Shown piece by piece: positions 23,296 through 36,332 of a stretch of DNA of 64,000 bases. Below the pieces are notes generated by a model that worked only from the letters and a program-made list of their open reading frames with translations, was not told the DNA's origin and did no database searches. A program made the translations under genes and the position numbers. The DNA is from Neobacillus bataviensis (lineage in GTDB: Bacteria > Bacillota > Bacilli > Bacillales_B > DSM-18226), in NCBI RefSeq assembly GCF_019969725.1, contig NZ_JAHXYW010000011.1:1-64000 (forward strand). Reading direction: 5' to 3'. The number at the start of each line of letters is the position of its first letter. Position 1 is the first letter of the stretch.

Positions 23296-25047
23296 TTAAT
23301 GATTCGGAACTTTAGCTCCTTTTTTCTCTAACTGCTTTTGATGGGCACGGCTATGCGCTTTACTTCGATCCTCCTCCACTTCCGTTGAAAGCTGAATGCC
23401 CAAAGGAACTTTTGTTGTAGATACCTGCTTGAGTCCCTGCTCATCTTTTTCAAAAATAAACGAGGCTCTTGTTGAAACATCTGCTCCTGTTGAGGATACA
23501 TACGGAACCACGCGGTAGTCTGCCTGCCAGCGCTTAGGTGTCACCCGGCAGCGAACGTAGCCGCGATAATCGTTAAAGAATTTAATATGCGGGTTAAGGC
23601 CTAAAATTTTGTCGGTATCTGCCCGCTTATCGGCACCGTTCCCACCTGAAGTGATGGAGCTACCTACGAATTCAGCACCAAAGATTCTTGAGTTTAAATC
23701 ATTAAAATCTTCTATTAAGTTAGATGCCCAATTTGCATGAACATCCCCCGTTAACACAATCATGTTATTTAACCGGTTGGCTTTGGCATAATCGAGCACA
23801 TGCTGGCGTGCCGCCGGATAACCATCCCATGAATCCATGCTGTATTTTGGTGAAGTGGCTGTTCCGTAATTGCGCTGGGCAAAGAAGATTTGCTGTGCCA
23901 ATACATTCCAGTCTGTGTTGGAGCTATCGAGTTTGTTAAACAGCCACTCTTCTTGTTCCGCTCCCATTAATGTCCGTTTCGGATCTAGAGATTCCGCAGT
24001 CTGCGGCGAGCTCGTATCTCCGTTTGCCTGGTCATCACGGTATTGGCGTGTATCCAGTACGAAGAAGGAAGCGAGATCGCCGTATTCAAAATTGCGATAG
24101 ATTTTCATATCTGCCCCATGTGGAAGTGACGACCTGCGAAGCGGCATATGTTCATAATAGGCTTGGTACGCAGCAGCTCTGCGGATAATGAATTCCTCAA
24201 CCGACTGCCCCTTTTCAGGAATGACATTCGCATAATTGTTTTCCACCTCATGGTCATCCCAAGTAACAACCCATGGGAATGCCGCATGTGCCGCCTTTAA
24301 ATGTTCATCAGAACGGTACTGGGCATATCGGTTTCGGTAATCCTCAATGGTCTTAATTTCAGGTCCGCTGTGGGTACGGACATTTCCTGTTGATGCAACA
24401 TATTCATTTGGTCCGTATTCATATATGTAATCGCCAAGGTGAAAGACAAGGTCAAGTTCCTCTTTCGCAAGATGCTGGTAAGCAGTATAGTACCCATGCT
24501 CAAATTGCTGGCAGGAAACAAAGGCAAAGTTGAGATGCGAAACGCTTGTCCCCGCTTTTGGAAGTGTTTTTGTTCTTCCAACTGGACTTAGTTCATTGCC
24601 ACTTTTAAAACGGTAAAAGTACACTTGGTTTGCCTTCAGTCCACTCACTTCGACATGGATGGAGTGGCCGAGCTCAGGCCGCGCAAGTTCTGTTCCCCTT
24701 TGAACGATATTACGAAAATACTGATCTGTAGCGATTTCCCATTTTACTGGAACACTATGCGGCGGCATCCCCCCACCATTTAATGGATCCGGAGCGAGCC
24801 TTGTCCAAAGCACTACGCCATCAGGAAGCGGGTCGCCGGAAGCAACGCCAAGTGTAAAGGGATAGCCACTAAAGCTTGGGGCCGCATTAACCTCAAATCC
24901 TCCCATTGATTGAGCTATGGCTAATCCTAGTGAAATGCCGGCGATTTTGCTTGCTCCCTGTAAAAAACTGCGGCGGTCAATATTCTTTTGCAGACCTTCC
25001 GTATTAAAGTTCTTCATCCATTCGTTCAAAGGTATCTCACGCAACAT
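23296..25047 (-). CDS. phoD: Alkaline phosphatase D / phosphodiesterase, Tat-exported
   Basis: The protein has 583 residues. A twin-arginine signal ('DRRSFLQGASKIAGI', residues about 24-38) is followed by a hydrophobic stretch and 'VNA' cleavage region near 53. The PhoD domains follow: 'TLGVASGDPLPDGVVLWTRL', metal-site 'VFHLGDYIYEYG', 'VVTWDDHEVENNYAN' and 'VLTGDVHANWAS'. It releases phosphate from phosphodiesters, such as teichoic acid, outside the cell. AGGGGAT precedes ATG 25047. Three Pho boxes lie upstream. The tat genes that accompany phoD in B. subtilis are not adjacent. Confidence 0.93.
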   Translation of the reverse strand: MLREIPLNEWMKNFNTEGLQKNIDRRSFLQGASKIAGISLGLAIAQSMGGFEVNAAPSFSGYPFTLGVASGDPLPDGVVLWTRLAPDPLNGGGMPPHSVPVKWEIATDQYFRNIVQRGTELARPELGHSIHVEVSGLKANQVYFYRFKSGNELSPVGRTKTLPKAGTSVSHLNFAFVSCQQFEHGYYTAYQHLAKEELDLVFHLGDYIYEYGPNEYVASTGNVRTHSGPEIKTIEDYRNRYAQYRSDEHLKAAHAAFPWVVTWDDHEVENNYANVIPEKGQSVEEFIIRRAAAYQAYYEHMPLRRSSLPHGADMKIYRNFEYGDLASFFVLDTRQYRDDQANGDTSSPQTAESLDPKRTLMGAEQEEWLFNKLDSSNTDWNVLAQQIFFAQRNYGTATSPKYSMDSWDGYPAARQHVLDYAKANRLNNMIVLTGDVHANWASNLIEDFNDLNSRIFGAEFVGSSITSGGNGADKRADTDKILGLNPHIKFFNDYRGYVRCRVTPKRWQADYRVVPYVSSTGADVSTRASFIFEKDEQGLKQVSTTKVPLGIQLSTEVEEDRSKAHSRAHQKQLEKKGAKVPNH

Positions 25048-25087
25048 GTTTTATCCCCTCTCAGAATCAATTATTACTACGGTTTTC

Positions 25088-25130
25088 ATTATAGAGGGGG
25101 AATTTTAAGCACATGTAAAGATTTGTAAAG
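25088..25130 (-). promoter_or_regulatory. phoD promoter with PhoP boxes
   Basis: On the minus strand TTTACA (25125-25130), TTTACA (25114-25119) and TTAAAA (25103-25108) repeat with an exact 11-bp period. A consensus TATAAT -10 follows at 25088-25093. This is the direct-repeat pattern bound by phosphorylated PhoP under phosphate starvation. Confidence 0.8.
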
Positions 25131-25314
25131 CAAGTGGGCTTTACCATTGCTAAAATTAGGTATTTTTTAACAGATCATAAATTCATGAAACTGGATTAAA
25201 CTGATTTTTATGTCATTCTATGACTCTGTACATAATGCTAAATTCCTAGTTTTCTTTATCATTTCTTCATAAAAATCGAACAAAACACTTTTGTTCATCC
25301 TTCTATACATAGAC

Positions 25315-25368
25315 TTTACACTCTCTTAACACCGGGTTAAGAAAAAATTCATCATTACCTAATAAAAT
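25315..25368 (+). promoter_or_regulatory. Promoter with PhoP boxes of the UGD/PAP2/GT4 operon
   Basis: TTTACA (25315), TTAACA (25326), TTAAGA (25337) and TTCATC (25348) repeat with an 11-bp period. A TAATAA/TAAAAT -10-like stretch follows (25360-25368). The first three match the TT(A/T/C)A(C/A)A PhoP box well. The rest of the gap 25131-25314 shows no gene. Confidence 0.75.
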
Positions 25369-25397
25369 GGAATTATCAAACTCATTGGAGGGATTGG

Positions 25398-26741
25398 ATG
25401 AAGATTACCGTTGCTGGAGCAGGATATGTAGGACTTGTCACAAGTGCAGGTTTAGCAGATATAGGACATAACGTAACATGCATAGACATTGAAAAAGACA
25501 AAATTGACATGCTTCAAAACGGCCGTTCTCCGATTTATGAGCCTGGACTGGAATCACTCATTGAAAAAAATCTGCTTAACGGACAGCTGCAATTTACCAT
25601 GAATCCCGAGCAGGCCTATTCAGGAGCTGATATCATTTTCATTGCGGTTGGTACTCCTGAACAGCAGGATGGTTCAGTAGATTTAAAATACATTCATGTG
25701 GTTTCACATACGATTGCTCATTATATCGATAAGGATGTAATTGTCTGTACAAAAAGCACAGTCCCGGTTGGAACGAATGAGTTAATTAAACAAATTATTC
25801 ACAGCCGCAAGTCTTCTGCTATAAAAGCCGAGGTGGTCGTAAGTCCTGAGTTTCTCCGCGAGGGATCTGCTGTCCTTGATTTTTTTCAAGGAGACCGGAT
25901 CGTGATTGGTGCTGATGATCCTGATGCAGCATCGATTATGGAGCAAATTTATCTGCCATTGAAGATTCCCATAATGAAAACGGATATTCGAAGTGCAGAA
26001 ATGATTAAGTACGCCTCTAATGCCTTTTTAGCTGCAAAGATAAGCTTTATCAATGAAATTGCTAATCTATGTGAAAAAGTTGGCGCCAATATCGAGGAAG
26101 TAGCATTTGGAATTGGTCAAGATAAACGGATCGGCCATGATTTTCTTAAGGCCGGCATTGGGTATGGGGGCTCTTGTTTTCCAAAAGATACGAGAGCACT
26201 TGTGCAGCTTGCGGGAAATGCTAAGCATCAATTCGAATTGCTCGAGGCCGTCATAAAAGTAAATAATCGGCAGCAAACCCTTCCGGTTATAAAAGCGAAG
26301 GAAATGCTTGGCTCGTTAAAAAATAAAAAAGTAGCTGTGCTAGGTTTAGCCTTTAAACCTGATACCGATGATGTTCGGGAAGCTGCTTCGTTGAAAATTA
26401 TCAAAGAACTCCTTGAGGAGGGCGCTAATGTTAGAGCATATGACCCGATTGCAATCCCGAATGCTAAAAAGGTTTTAGGGGATAGCATCGAATATGCATA
26501 CAATATTCACTACGCTCTTTATGAAGCCGACATAGCTATGATTCTGACAGAGTGGGAACAAATAAAGCATGTACGGCTGAATATGTTTCAAACTTATATG
26601 AAAGAACCTATTGTTATCGATGGGAGAAATTGTTACTCACTTGAGGAAATACAAAAGTATCCAATAACGTATCTTTCGATTGGAAGACCTGATGTTTATA
26701 GAGATAGACCAAAAGATGAGTTGCGTATTATTAATTTATAA
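25398..26741 (+). CDS. tuaD: UDP-glucose 6-dehydrogenase
   Basis: The protein has 447 residues, full length for the family. It has an N-terminal NAD-binding 'VAGAGYVGLVTSAGLA', central 'VVSPEFLREGSAVLDF' and catalytic Cys in 'GIGYGGSCFPKDTRAL' near 260. A C-terminal UDP-binding domain includes 'VLGLAFKPDTDDVREA'. It oxidises UDP-glucose to UDP-glucuronate. In B. subtilis the same enzyme (TuaD) feeds teichuronic acid made under phosphate starvation. Here the Pho boxes are kept, but the neighbours are a PAP2 phosphatase and one GT4 enzyme, not the tua genes. TuaD or Ugd are both acceptable names. Confidence 0.93.
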   Translation: MKITVAGAGYVGLVTSAGLADIGHNVTCIDIEKDKIDMLQNGRSPIYEPGLESLIEKNLLNGQLQFTMNPEQAYSGADIIFIAVGTPEQQDGSVDLKYIHVVSHTIAHYIDKDVIVCTKSTVPVGTNELIKQIIHSRKSSAIKAEVVVSPEFLREGSAVLDFFQGDRIVIGADDPDAASIMEQIYLPLKIPIMKTDIRSAEMIKYASNAFLAAKISFINEIANLCEKVGANIEEVAFGIGQDKRIGHDFLKAGIGYGGSCFPKDTRALVQLAGNAKHQFELLEAVIKVNNRQQTLPVIKAKEMLGSLKNKKVAVLGLAFKPDTDDVREAASLKIIKELLEEGANVRAYDPIAIPNAKKVLGDSIEYAYNIHYALYEADIAMILTEWEQIKHVRLNMFQTYMKEPIVIDGRNCYSLEEIQKYPITYLSIGRPDVYRDRPKDELRIINL

Positions 26742-26753
26742 GGGGAATTGGCG

Positions 26754-27284
26754 ATGATGAGATGGATCAATGTGTTTTATGGCTTCGACTGCCGTGTGTT
26801 TCAAACGGTGAATCGGCATTTTGATAAAAAGCTGTTAAATCTATTTTTCCGTGTAGTCACACATTTTGGCGGAGCGGACATTACCATCGCTGCATCCTTC
26901 GTTCTGCTTCTCATCTCACCAGGGGAAACTAGATTGATTGCCATTGCCAGTGCTCTCGCTTTATCGGCCAGCCATATTCCTGTACAGCTTGCTAAGCGGC
27001 TGCTGCCAAGAAAAAGACCCTATTTGATAATCGAAAAAACAAAGTTCTCATCCAATCCATTACAGGATCATTCGTTCCCTTCGGGACATACAACGGCGTT
27101 TTTTGCCGTTGTGACCCCTTATATATTATTCCTGCCGCAGCTTTCTTTTTTCCTCATCCCTCTAGGGCTGTGTGTTGGAATATCAAGAATTTACTTAGGT
27201 CTCCACTATCCTTCTGATGTTCTTGCAGGCAGTATTCTTGGAATTGGCTCGGGAATTTTATGCTTCTGTTTATTATGGTTGTGA
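26754..27284 (+). CDS. PAP2-family membrane phosphatase
   Basis: The protein has 176 residues. The PAP2 signature is complete: 'KRLLPRKRP' (motif 1), 'SFPSGHTTAFF' (motif 2) and 'SRIYLGLHYPSDVLAG' (motif 3), set among about five membrane segments. Substrates of the family are phosphatidate, phosphatidylglycerol phosphate or undecaprenyl pyrophosphate. The ATG at 26754 fits AGGGGAA; an upstream TTG overlaps that site. Placed between UDP-glucuronate formation and a GT4 enzyme, it could release diacylglycerol as an acceptor (inference). Undecaprenyl pyrophosphate recycling is the main alternative. Confidence 0.88.
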   Translation: MMRWINVFYGFDCRVFQTVNRHFDKKLLNLFFRVVTHFGGADITIAASFVLLLISPGETRLIAIASALALSASHIPVQLAKRLLPRKRPYLIIEKTKFSSNPLQDHSFPSGHTTAFFAVVTPYILFLPQLSFFLIPLGLCVGISRIYLGLHYPSDVLAGSILGIGSGILCFCLLWL

Positions 27285-27307
27285 GAGATTCGGTGAGGAG
27301 GGATTTT

Positions 27308-28453
27308 ATGAAGATTGCTATTTTCACTGATACCTTTTATCCCGATGTCAATGGGGTTGCCAGGACACTTAAGCGGCTGACGGATTATTTTGAAACGAAG
27401 GGGATTACTTTTAAAATTTTTGCACCTGATTCGAATGGCAGAGATTATGTCTCTAACAATTTTCATCGCTTAAGGAGCCTCTCTTTTTTCCTTTATCCTG
27501 AATGCCGTTTGGCTTTTCCAAATCCTTTTTCCCTCAAATCAGAATTACAACGTTTTTCGCCAGATTTAATTCACGTGGCTACTCCGTTTAGTGCCGGGCT
27601 CTGTGGCGTCTATTATGCAAAAAAATTAAACATCCCCCTCGTTGGTTCCTATCACACCAATTTCGATGATTATTTGAAATACTATGGCCTTCAATTTCTT
27701 ACCACTATCGTCTGGAAATATATGCATTGGTTTCATCGATCATGTGAAAAGCTTTTCGTTCCCTCTAGTGAAACATTAAGGCTTCTCAAGCACCGTGGAT
27801 TTTCAAACTTAGAAATATGGCCTCGCGGCGTGGATTGCCAGCTTTTCCATCCTCATTATAATAAAACTGCAGTTTATGAACGCTACGGCCTAAATCAAAA
27901 ATACCTGCTGACTTTTGTTGGCAGATTGGCCCCAGAGAAAGATATCGAAACACTACTTGCTATTGCAAAGTCAATGCCTGCAGACTTTAATGAAAAAATA
28001 CATTGGCTGATTGTCGGGGATGGTCCGTTACGCGAGGAAATGGAGGCTCGTCAAACATCCTCCAACATGACGTTTACGGGATACCTAAGCGGAAGTCGTT
28101 TAGCTGAAGTCTACGCAGCTTCCGATTTATTTGTATTTCCCTCCCCTACGGAAACATTCGGGAATGTTGTTCTTGAAGCGCTCGCAAGTGGAACCCCCGT
28201 AATCGGGGCGAATGCTGGAGGTGTGAAGAACATTATTCAAACTGGGGTTACTGGCCATCTATGCCCAGCGGGGAATGTGGAGGAATTCAATAAATCCATA
28301 ATCCATCTATTAATAAATAACGAGCAAAGGAAACAAATGGGGATTGAAGGAAGAAACTACGCCCTAAAACAAAGTTGGGATCAAATATTCGAAAACCTAA
28401 CCACGCACTACACCAAAACACTCAAAGAACATAACCAACAAAAATATGCCTAA
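27308..28453 (+). CDS. GT4-family glycosyltransferase (MgtA/SqdX-like)
   Basis: The protein has 381 residues. The GT-B fold opens with 'IAIFTDTFYPDVNGVARTL', as in MgtA, SqdX and similar lipid glycosyltransferases. The donor site carries the E-x7-E motif in 'PSPTETFGNVVLEALASG', with 'GRLAPEKDI' and 'VGDGPLREEME' before it. The ATG at 27308 follows GAGGAGGG and starts just past the PAP2 stop, with an open frame overlapping upstream. Together with UDP-glucuronate synthesis, a glucuronosyl-diacylglycerol synthase role is plausible, but donor and acceptor cannot be read from sequence. Confidence 0.85.
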   Translation: MKIAIFTDTFYPDVNGVARTLKRLTDYFETKGITFKIFAPDSNGRDYVSNNFHRLRSLSFFLYPECRLAFPNPFSLKSELQRFSPDLIHVATPFSAGLCGVYYAKKLNIPLVGSYHTNFDDYLKYYGLQFLTTIVWKYMHWFHRSCEKLFVPSSETLRLLKHRGFSNLEIWPRGVDCQLFHPHYNKTAVYERYGLNQKYLLTFVGRLAPEKDIETLLAIAKSMPADFNEKIHWLIVGDGPLREEMEARQTSSNMTFTGYLSGSRLAEVYAASDLFVFPSPTETFGNVVLEALASGTPVIGANAGGVKNIIQTGVTGHLCPAGNVEEFNKSIIHLLINNEQRKQMGIEGRNYALKQSWDQIFENLTTHYTKTLKEHNQQKYA

Positions 28454-28462
28454 AAAGTGAGT

Positions 28463-28516
28463 AATGGTGTCAGGCACCACTTGTGGACAAATGTTCGCGA
28501 GTGGTGCACACCATTG
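28463..28516. repeat. Decayed GTGTCAGGCACC hairpin repeat
   Basis: AATGGTGTCAGGCACCACT is imperfectly mirrored by AGTGGTGCACACCATT across a loop containing TGTGGACAAATG, the same inner sequence as at 10794-10843. It lies between the convergent GT4 and lacZ genes and probably acts as a two-way terminator. T-runs are lacking. Confidence 0.7.
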
Positions 28517-28524
28517 AAACTATA

Positions 28525-32412
<3,888 letters not shown>

Positions 32413-32416
<4 letters not shown>

Positions 32417-33342
32417 TCCTCATCACCTACCAGCTTCATTTGAATCCAGGAAACGATGGCCGTAATGATAACAAGAACATAGGCAATCGCGGACGCATAG
32501 CCAAAATCGAAAAACTTAAATCCTGTTTCATATAGATAGAGCGTAATCGTCATCGTAGCGGCATTTGGACCGCCATTGGTCAAAATAAACGGCTCATCAA
32601 ATAGCTGCAGCGTTCCAATGGTGGACATCACAACGGTAAAAATAAACACCGGCTTCAATTGCGGAATCGTAATCATGAAAAATTGCTTCACTTTTCCTGC
32701 TCCATCAATACTCGCTGCCTCATATAAATCATCCGGGATATTTTGCAAGCCCGCTAAAAAAATCACCATGTTATATCCGGTCCATCTCCAGGTCATAACG
32801 AGAATAACTGAGACCTTTGCCCAAAATGGGGTGTTTAACCAAGAAATGGCATCCAATCCTAGGAATGATAAGAAATAGTTAACAAGCCCGAAATGCTCAT
32901 CTAATAGAATCATAAAGACAATCGAGGCGGCTGCTAGCGCTGTAATCGCAGGCATGAAATAAGAGATTCGAAAAAAAGCCTTGCCTCTTAACATCGAAGA
33001 ATGGAGCCCCACCGCGATTAATAATGATAAAAAGAGCATGATTGGGACTTGGACAATCAAAATCTGAAAGGTATTTAAAAGAGATTTATAGAAAATGGGA
33101 TCATGGAATAAGCGAGAATAATTAGCAAATCCCACAAATGATTTCTGGACACCACGAACCTCTTGAAAGCTTAAAATAAATGAAGAGATAACCGGATAGA
33201 CAGTAAATATCAAAATTAATAGAAATGCCGGCCCGATAAAGAAATAGGGAGCATTTTTTGGAGTTAACACATTTTTTCTCGTTTTGACTCGAAGGTTTGC
33301 CGTGGTATTTACCACCTTTTCTGTTTGATCCAAACGAGCCAC
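32413..33342 (-). CDS. Carbohydrate ABC transporter permease (MalF/LacF type)
   Basis: The protein has 309 residues. A cytoplasmic N-terminal stretch of about 30 residues leads into six membrane segments. The EAA motif 'EAASIDGAGKVKQFFMITIPQ' is near 215. It is partner of the next permease and is separated from its binding-protein gene by a hairpin (33368-33400). Confidence 0.9.
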
Positions 33343-33367
33343 CTCCCTAACTTAGGTAAAATGAGAA

Positions 33368-33400
33368 AGCTGAGAGGAGTGGGAACACCGCCTCTCAGCT
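33368..33400 (-). promoter_or_regulatory. Intercistronic hairpin after the binding-protein gene
   Basis: AGCTGAGAGG (33368-33377) and CCTCTCAGCT (33391-33400) form a perfect 10-bp stem with a 13-base loop. Following sequence on the minus strand (TTCTCATTTT) is not a clean T-run. Position between binding-protein and permease genes is typical of elements that protect or part-terminate the message so that binding protein is made in excess. Confidence 0.65.
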
Positions 33401-33410
33401 CTCCTTAAAA

Positions 33411-34706
33411 TTATTTTTTGACTTCATTTTCTAATTGTTTTTGTGCATCCTTTAAACCAGACTCTACCGATTTATTTTCAAGTAAAATAGCTGCCTGGGC
33501 ATTACTTGTTAGGGCACTTGCTTTTGCTAGGTGTTCATTTACATTGATTTTTGGTACTTGATCGACAATATCGGCAAACTTTTTGAAAATCGGACTATTA
33601 TGAAAGTACTCGCTATTGGCTGTAAATTGTGGTGCACTATAGGTCTCCTTCAAGGATGGGAAAAGTCCATATTTTTCAAAACCTAACAATTGTGATGCGT
33701 GATCGGTCGTAAAAAATTCGACGAAGGCATAGGCTGCTGATTGATTTTTGCTTGTTGAAGGAACCAACAAGGACGAGCCTCCGACGTTCGCAAACCTCGT
33801 GCCGCCCTTTTCAAAGCTTGGTAAATAGAAGACATCCCATTTCCCCTTTAAATCTGGAGCTTGGTCCATAATCGAACCTGCATACCAAACACCATAAGGA
33901 ACAGTGGCGACACTTCCATTTACAGTGGCGGTCACAATCCCATCCCAGCCTTTATTATTCAGGATTAGATCAGCATCATGAAGCTTTTTGATGACCTCCA
34001 TTGCCCTGATGGCTTCTTTGGACCCGAGGGTAATTTTCCCGTCCTTATCAAAATACGAGAGCCCTTGCTGCTGCATCATCATTTGGAAAACACCGTCATA
34101 ATTCGGGATATCAATCGGAAGCAGCTGAGCACCCGTTGCGGCTTTAATTTTCTTACCTGCTTCAATGTAATCATCCCAAGTTTGGATGGAATTAGGGTCC
34201 ACATTGGCCTTTTCAAAGTAGTCTACACGGTAAAACACACCTGCCGGGCCAATATCCCATGGAGCCGCAATGAAATCTCCATCTTTATTCTGAACAGCCG
34301 CTACTTTTGCTGGATTGAATGAATCCTTGTATTTGTCATACCCAAGCTTGTTTAACTTTAAAAATCCTTCAGGAAACTGGTGCAGGTAGCCTGGGATTCG
34401 TTCATCCTCCATCAACACCACATCAGGAAGTCCGGAGCCACGTGCCGCCAGACCAACCGTTAACTTGTCATAAAGGTCAGAGCTATTAAAATCCTCCACC
34501 TTCACTTTTACGTCCGGATATTTTTTCTGAAAGTCCTTTACCGCTGCTTTCATCGTTGCAGCCGCAACGTCCCATCCCCAGACTGTAATAGTTCCAGCTG
34601 GATTTTTTGAATCCCCTGATTTCCCTTCATTCCCTGCTGTTTTATTGGAGCAGGCGGATAACAATAACAAAAGCAAGACTAGCATCATCGACATGTACTT
34701 TTTCAT
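33411..34706 (-). CDS. Sugar ABC transporter substrate-binding lipoprotein
   Basis: The protein has 431 residues. A lipoprotein signal with lipobox 'LLSAC' (Cys near 19) is followed by a family-1 extracellular solute-binding fold ('TITVWGWDVAAATMKAAVKDF', 'AAPWDIGPAGVFYR', 'FVEFFTTDHASQLLGF'). It is probably the receptor for the galactoside importer coupled to LacZ. It starts 35 bases after the GcvPB-like gene with no terminator, so transcription likely continues through. Confidence 0.88.
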   Translation of the reverse strand: MKKYMSMMLVLLLLLLSACSNKTAGNEGKSGDSKNPAGTITVWGWDVAAATMKAAVKDFQKKYPDVKVKVEDFNSSDLYDKLTVGLAARGSGLPDVVLMEDERIPGYLHQFPEGFLKLNKLGYDKYKDSFNPAKVAAVQNKDGDFIAAPWDIGPAGVFYRVDYFEKANVDPNSIQTWDDYIEAGKKIKAATGAQLLPIDIPNYDGVFQMMMQQQGLSYFDKDGKITLGSKEAIRAMEVIKKLHDADLILNNKGWDGIVTATVNGSVATVPYGVWYAGSIMDQAPDLKGKWDVFYLPSFEKGGTRFANVGGSSLLVPSTSKNQSAAYAFVEFFTTDHASQLLGFEKYGLFPSLKETYSAPQFTANSEYFHNSPIFKKFADIVDQVPKINVNEHLAKASALTSNAQAAILLENKSVESGLKDAQKQLENEVKK

Positions 34707-34741
34707 TTTATTGCCCCCTATTTTCTAAAAATAATGTCGTT

Positions 34742-36316
34742 TTATTTAACCGATTCACAGGCTTCCGTATTTTTTAAATACGTGCGCCAGGTGATGCACC
34801 ATTTCTCAGGATGATCCAAGTAATCCTGCTCGTCGATTTTGTGAATGGTGCTATTATGCGGGGCCGTTTTGACGATTGCTGGATTGTCATAAGCTTCTTT
34901 AGAAATTTGCTCGAGCGCATGGATATATTCATCTAAATCTTCTTTGGAATACGATTCCGTTGGCTCAAGGGTGAATGGCTGCTTGACGATATATGGATGA
35001 TGGCTGGTCCAATAATGGAGGCCAAAATCCGTCATTCGTAACGTAACATCCTCAGTGGTTACTCCTGTTTCCTTTGTCAGCTGCTCCCAGCTGTAGCGCA
35101 CCTGCTCAAGGCGGTGTCCTTTGACATATGGTGCACCTGCGCCGCGAATCGCCAAAACCTTGTGATACATATAGTTATTGTTTAATACGGCTATTTTCGC
35201 CACTTCCTTCAGACCGTCTGCACCGAGGGCGCGAATCCAGGCATAAGCGCGCAGCACCGTTTGGGCGACACCGTGGAAGGAGCGGACCTTTCCAATCGAA
35301 TGCTCTAAATCGTTCTTCAGAGTGTATTTTCCATTGGCAAATTCCACAATCGGCGCTGGCAAAAACTCTTTCAATTCTGCTGTCACTCCAAGGGCGCCGG
35401 TTGCCGGCCCGCCGCACATATGGGGGGCTGCAAAGGTTTTGTGCAGATTAAAGAAGCACATATCAAAGCCTGCCTCTTTTGCACGGGTGATTCCTAAGAG
35501 ACCGTTGGCATTCGCCTGATCGTAAAAACAAAGACCGCCGGCTTGGTGAATAATGTCAGTAAACTCTTTTATCTTCGAATTGAAAATGCCTGTATCTTCT
35601 GGATTGGCTACAACAAATCCCGCTGTCCGTTCGGATACTGCCGCTTTTAATTTTTCAATATCAGGAAAGCCGTTTTCGTCTGGATGCAGAGTAATAATCT
35701 TATAGCCCTTTACCGCTGCTGTTGCTGCTTGAGATGGGTGGGAGAAAATCGTTGTAATGATTTCATCCCGCTTTTCGCCCTCGCCCTTTTGTTCATGATA
35801 TTTTCTAACGATCGATGCCATGGCAAATAGCGCCTGCGTGCCGCTGCTCGGCTGGAAGGAGAAATAGTCCATTCCGGAAATTTCCCTCATGCATAGATCG
35901 AGCTTATGGAAAATCTCCAGCATTCCCTGAACGGTAACTTCAGGCTGCAGAGGATGCAGCTCCATCATTTTCGGATCACGAATCAGCAATTCATTGATTT
36001 TCGGAATGTATTTCATCGTACAGGTCCCTTGCCCGATTTCGACGTTAAAGTCGGAACCAAGCGTTTCCTGTGAAAGTCTTAAGTAATGTCTTAATACACG
36101 GGCCTGGCCAATTTCCGGAAGGTTCGGCTTGTTTTTCCGCTGCATTGACGCCGGAATCGCCGATGTCCCATTACCTACTGCCAAGGCAATATGTTCATTG
36201 ACAGGCGGCAGCTCTACTCCCTTTTCCCCAGGCTGATGAAGTTCGAAAATAATCGGTTCATTCCATTTTGCCTGATGAAAGTCGCGGGTCTTGCTCGTAC
36301 GTTGAATCCTTTGCAT
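34742..36316 (-). CDS. gcvPB: GcvPB-like PLP-dependent glycine decarboxylase subunit 2 homologue
   Basis: The protein has 524 residues, about 35 longer than typical GcvPB. The PLP-binding Lys in 'FFNLHKTFAAPH' and 'GTCTMKYIPKINE' are kept. The usual 'SAHGTNPAS' active-site stretch is changed to 'FSHPSQAATAA', and 'TGPHGGGGPGSGP' to 'AAPHMCGGPATGA'. True GcvPB lies beside gcvT; here it sits in a sugar operon with no gcvT or gcvH. A specialised decarboxylase acting on another amino acid, or a moonlighting paralogue, is possible. GAGGAG precedes the ATG. Fold assignment is firm; glycine as substrate is not. Confidence 0.75.
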   Translation of the reverse strand: MQRIQRTSKTRDFHQAKWNEPIIFELHQPGEKGVELPPVNEHIALAVGNGTSAIPASMQRKNKPNLPEIGQARVLRHYLRLSQETLGSDFNVEIGQGTCTMKYIPKINELLIRDPKMMELHPLQPEVTVQGMLEIFHKLDLCMREISGMDYFSFQPSSGTQALFAMASIVRKYHEQKGEGEKRDEIITTIFSHPSQAATAAVKGYKIITLHPDENGFPDIEKLKAAVSERTAGFVVANPEDTGIFNSKIKEFTDIIHQAGGLCFYDQANANGLLGITRAKEAGFDMCFFNLHKTFAAPHMCGGPATGALGVTAELKEFLPAPIVEFANGKYTLKNDLEHSIGKVRSFHGVAQTVLRAYAWIRALGADGLKEVAKIAVLNNNYMYHKVLAIRGAGAPYVKGHRLEQVRYSWEQLTKETGVTTEDVTLRMTDFGLHYWTSHHPYIVKQPFTLEPTESYSKEDLDEYIHALEQISKEAYDNPAIVKTAPHNSTIHKIDEQDYLDHPEKWCITWRTYLKNTEACESVK

Positions 36317-36332
36317 GTGAAAAAACTCCTCT

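Noticed and set aside
24105..24581. Minus-strand frames inside phoD
   Set aside because: They are shadows of phoD in other frames, without start signals.
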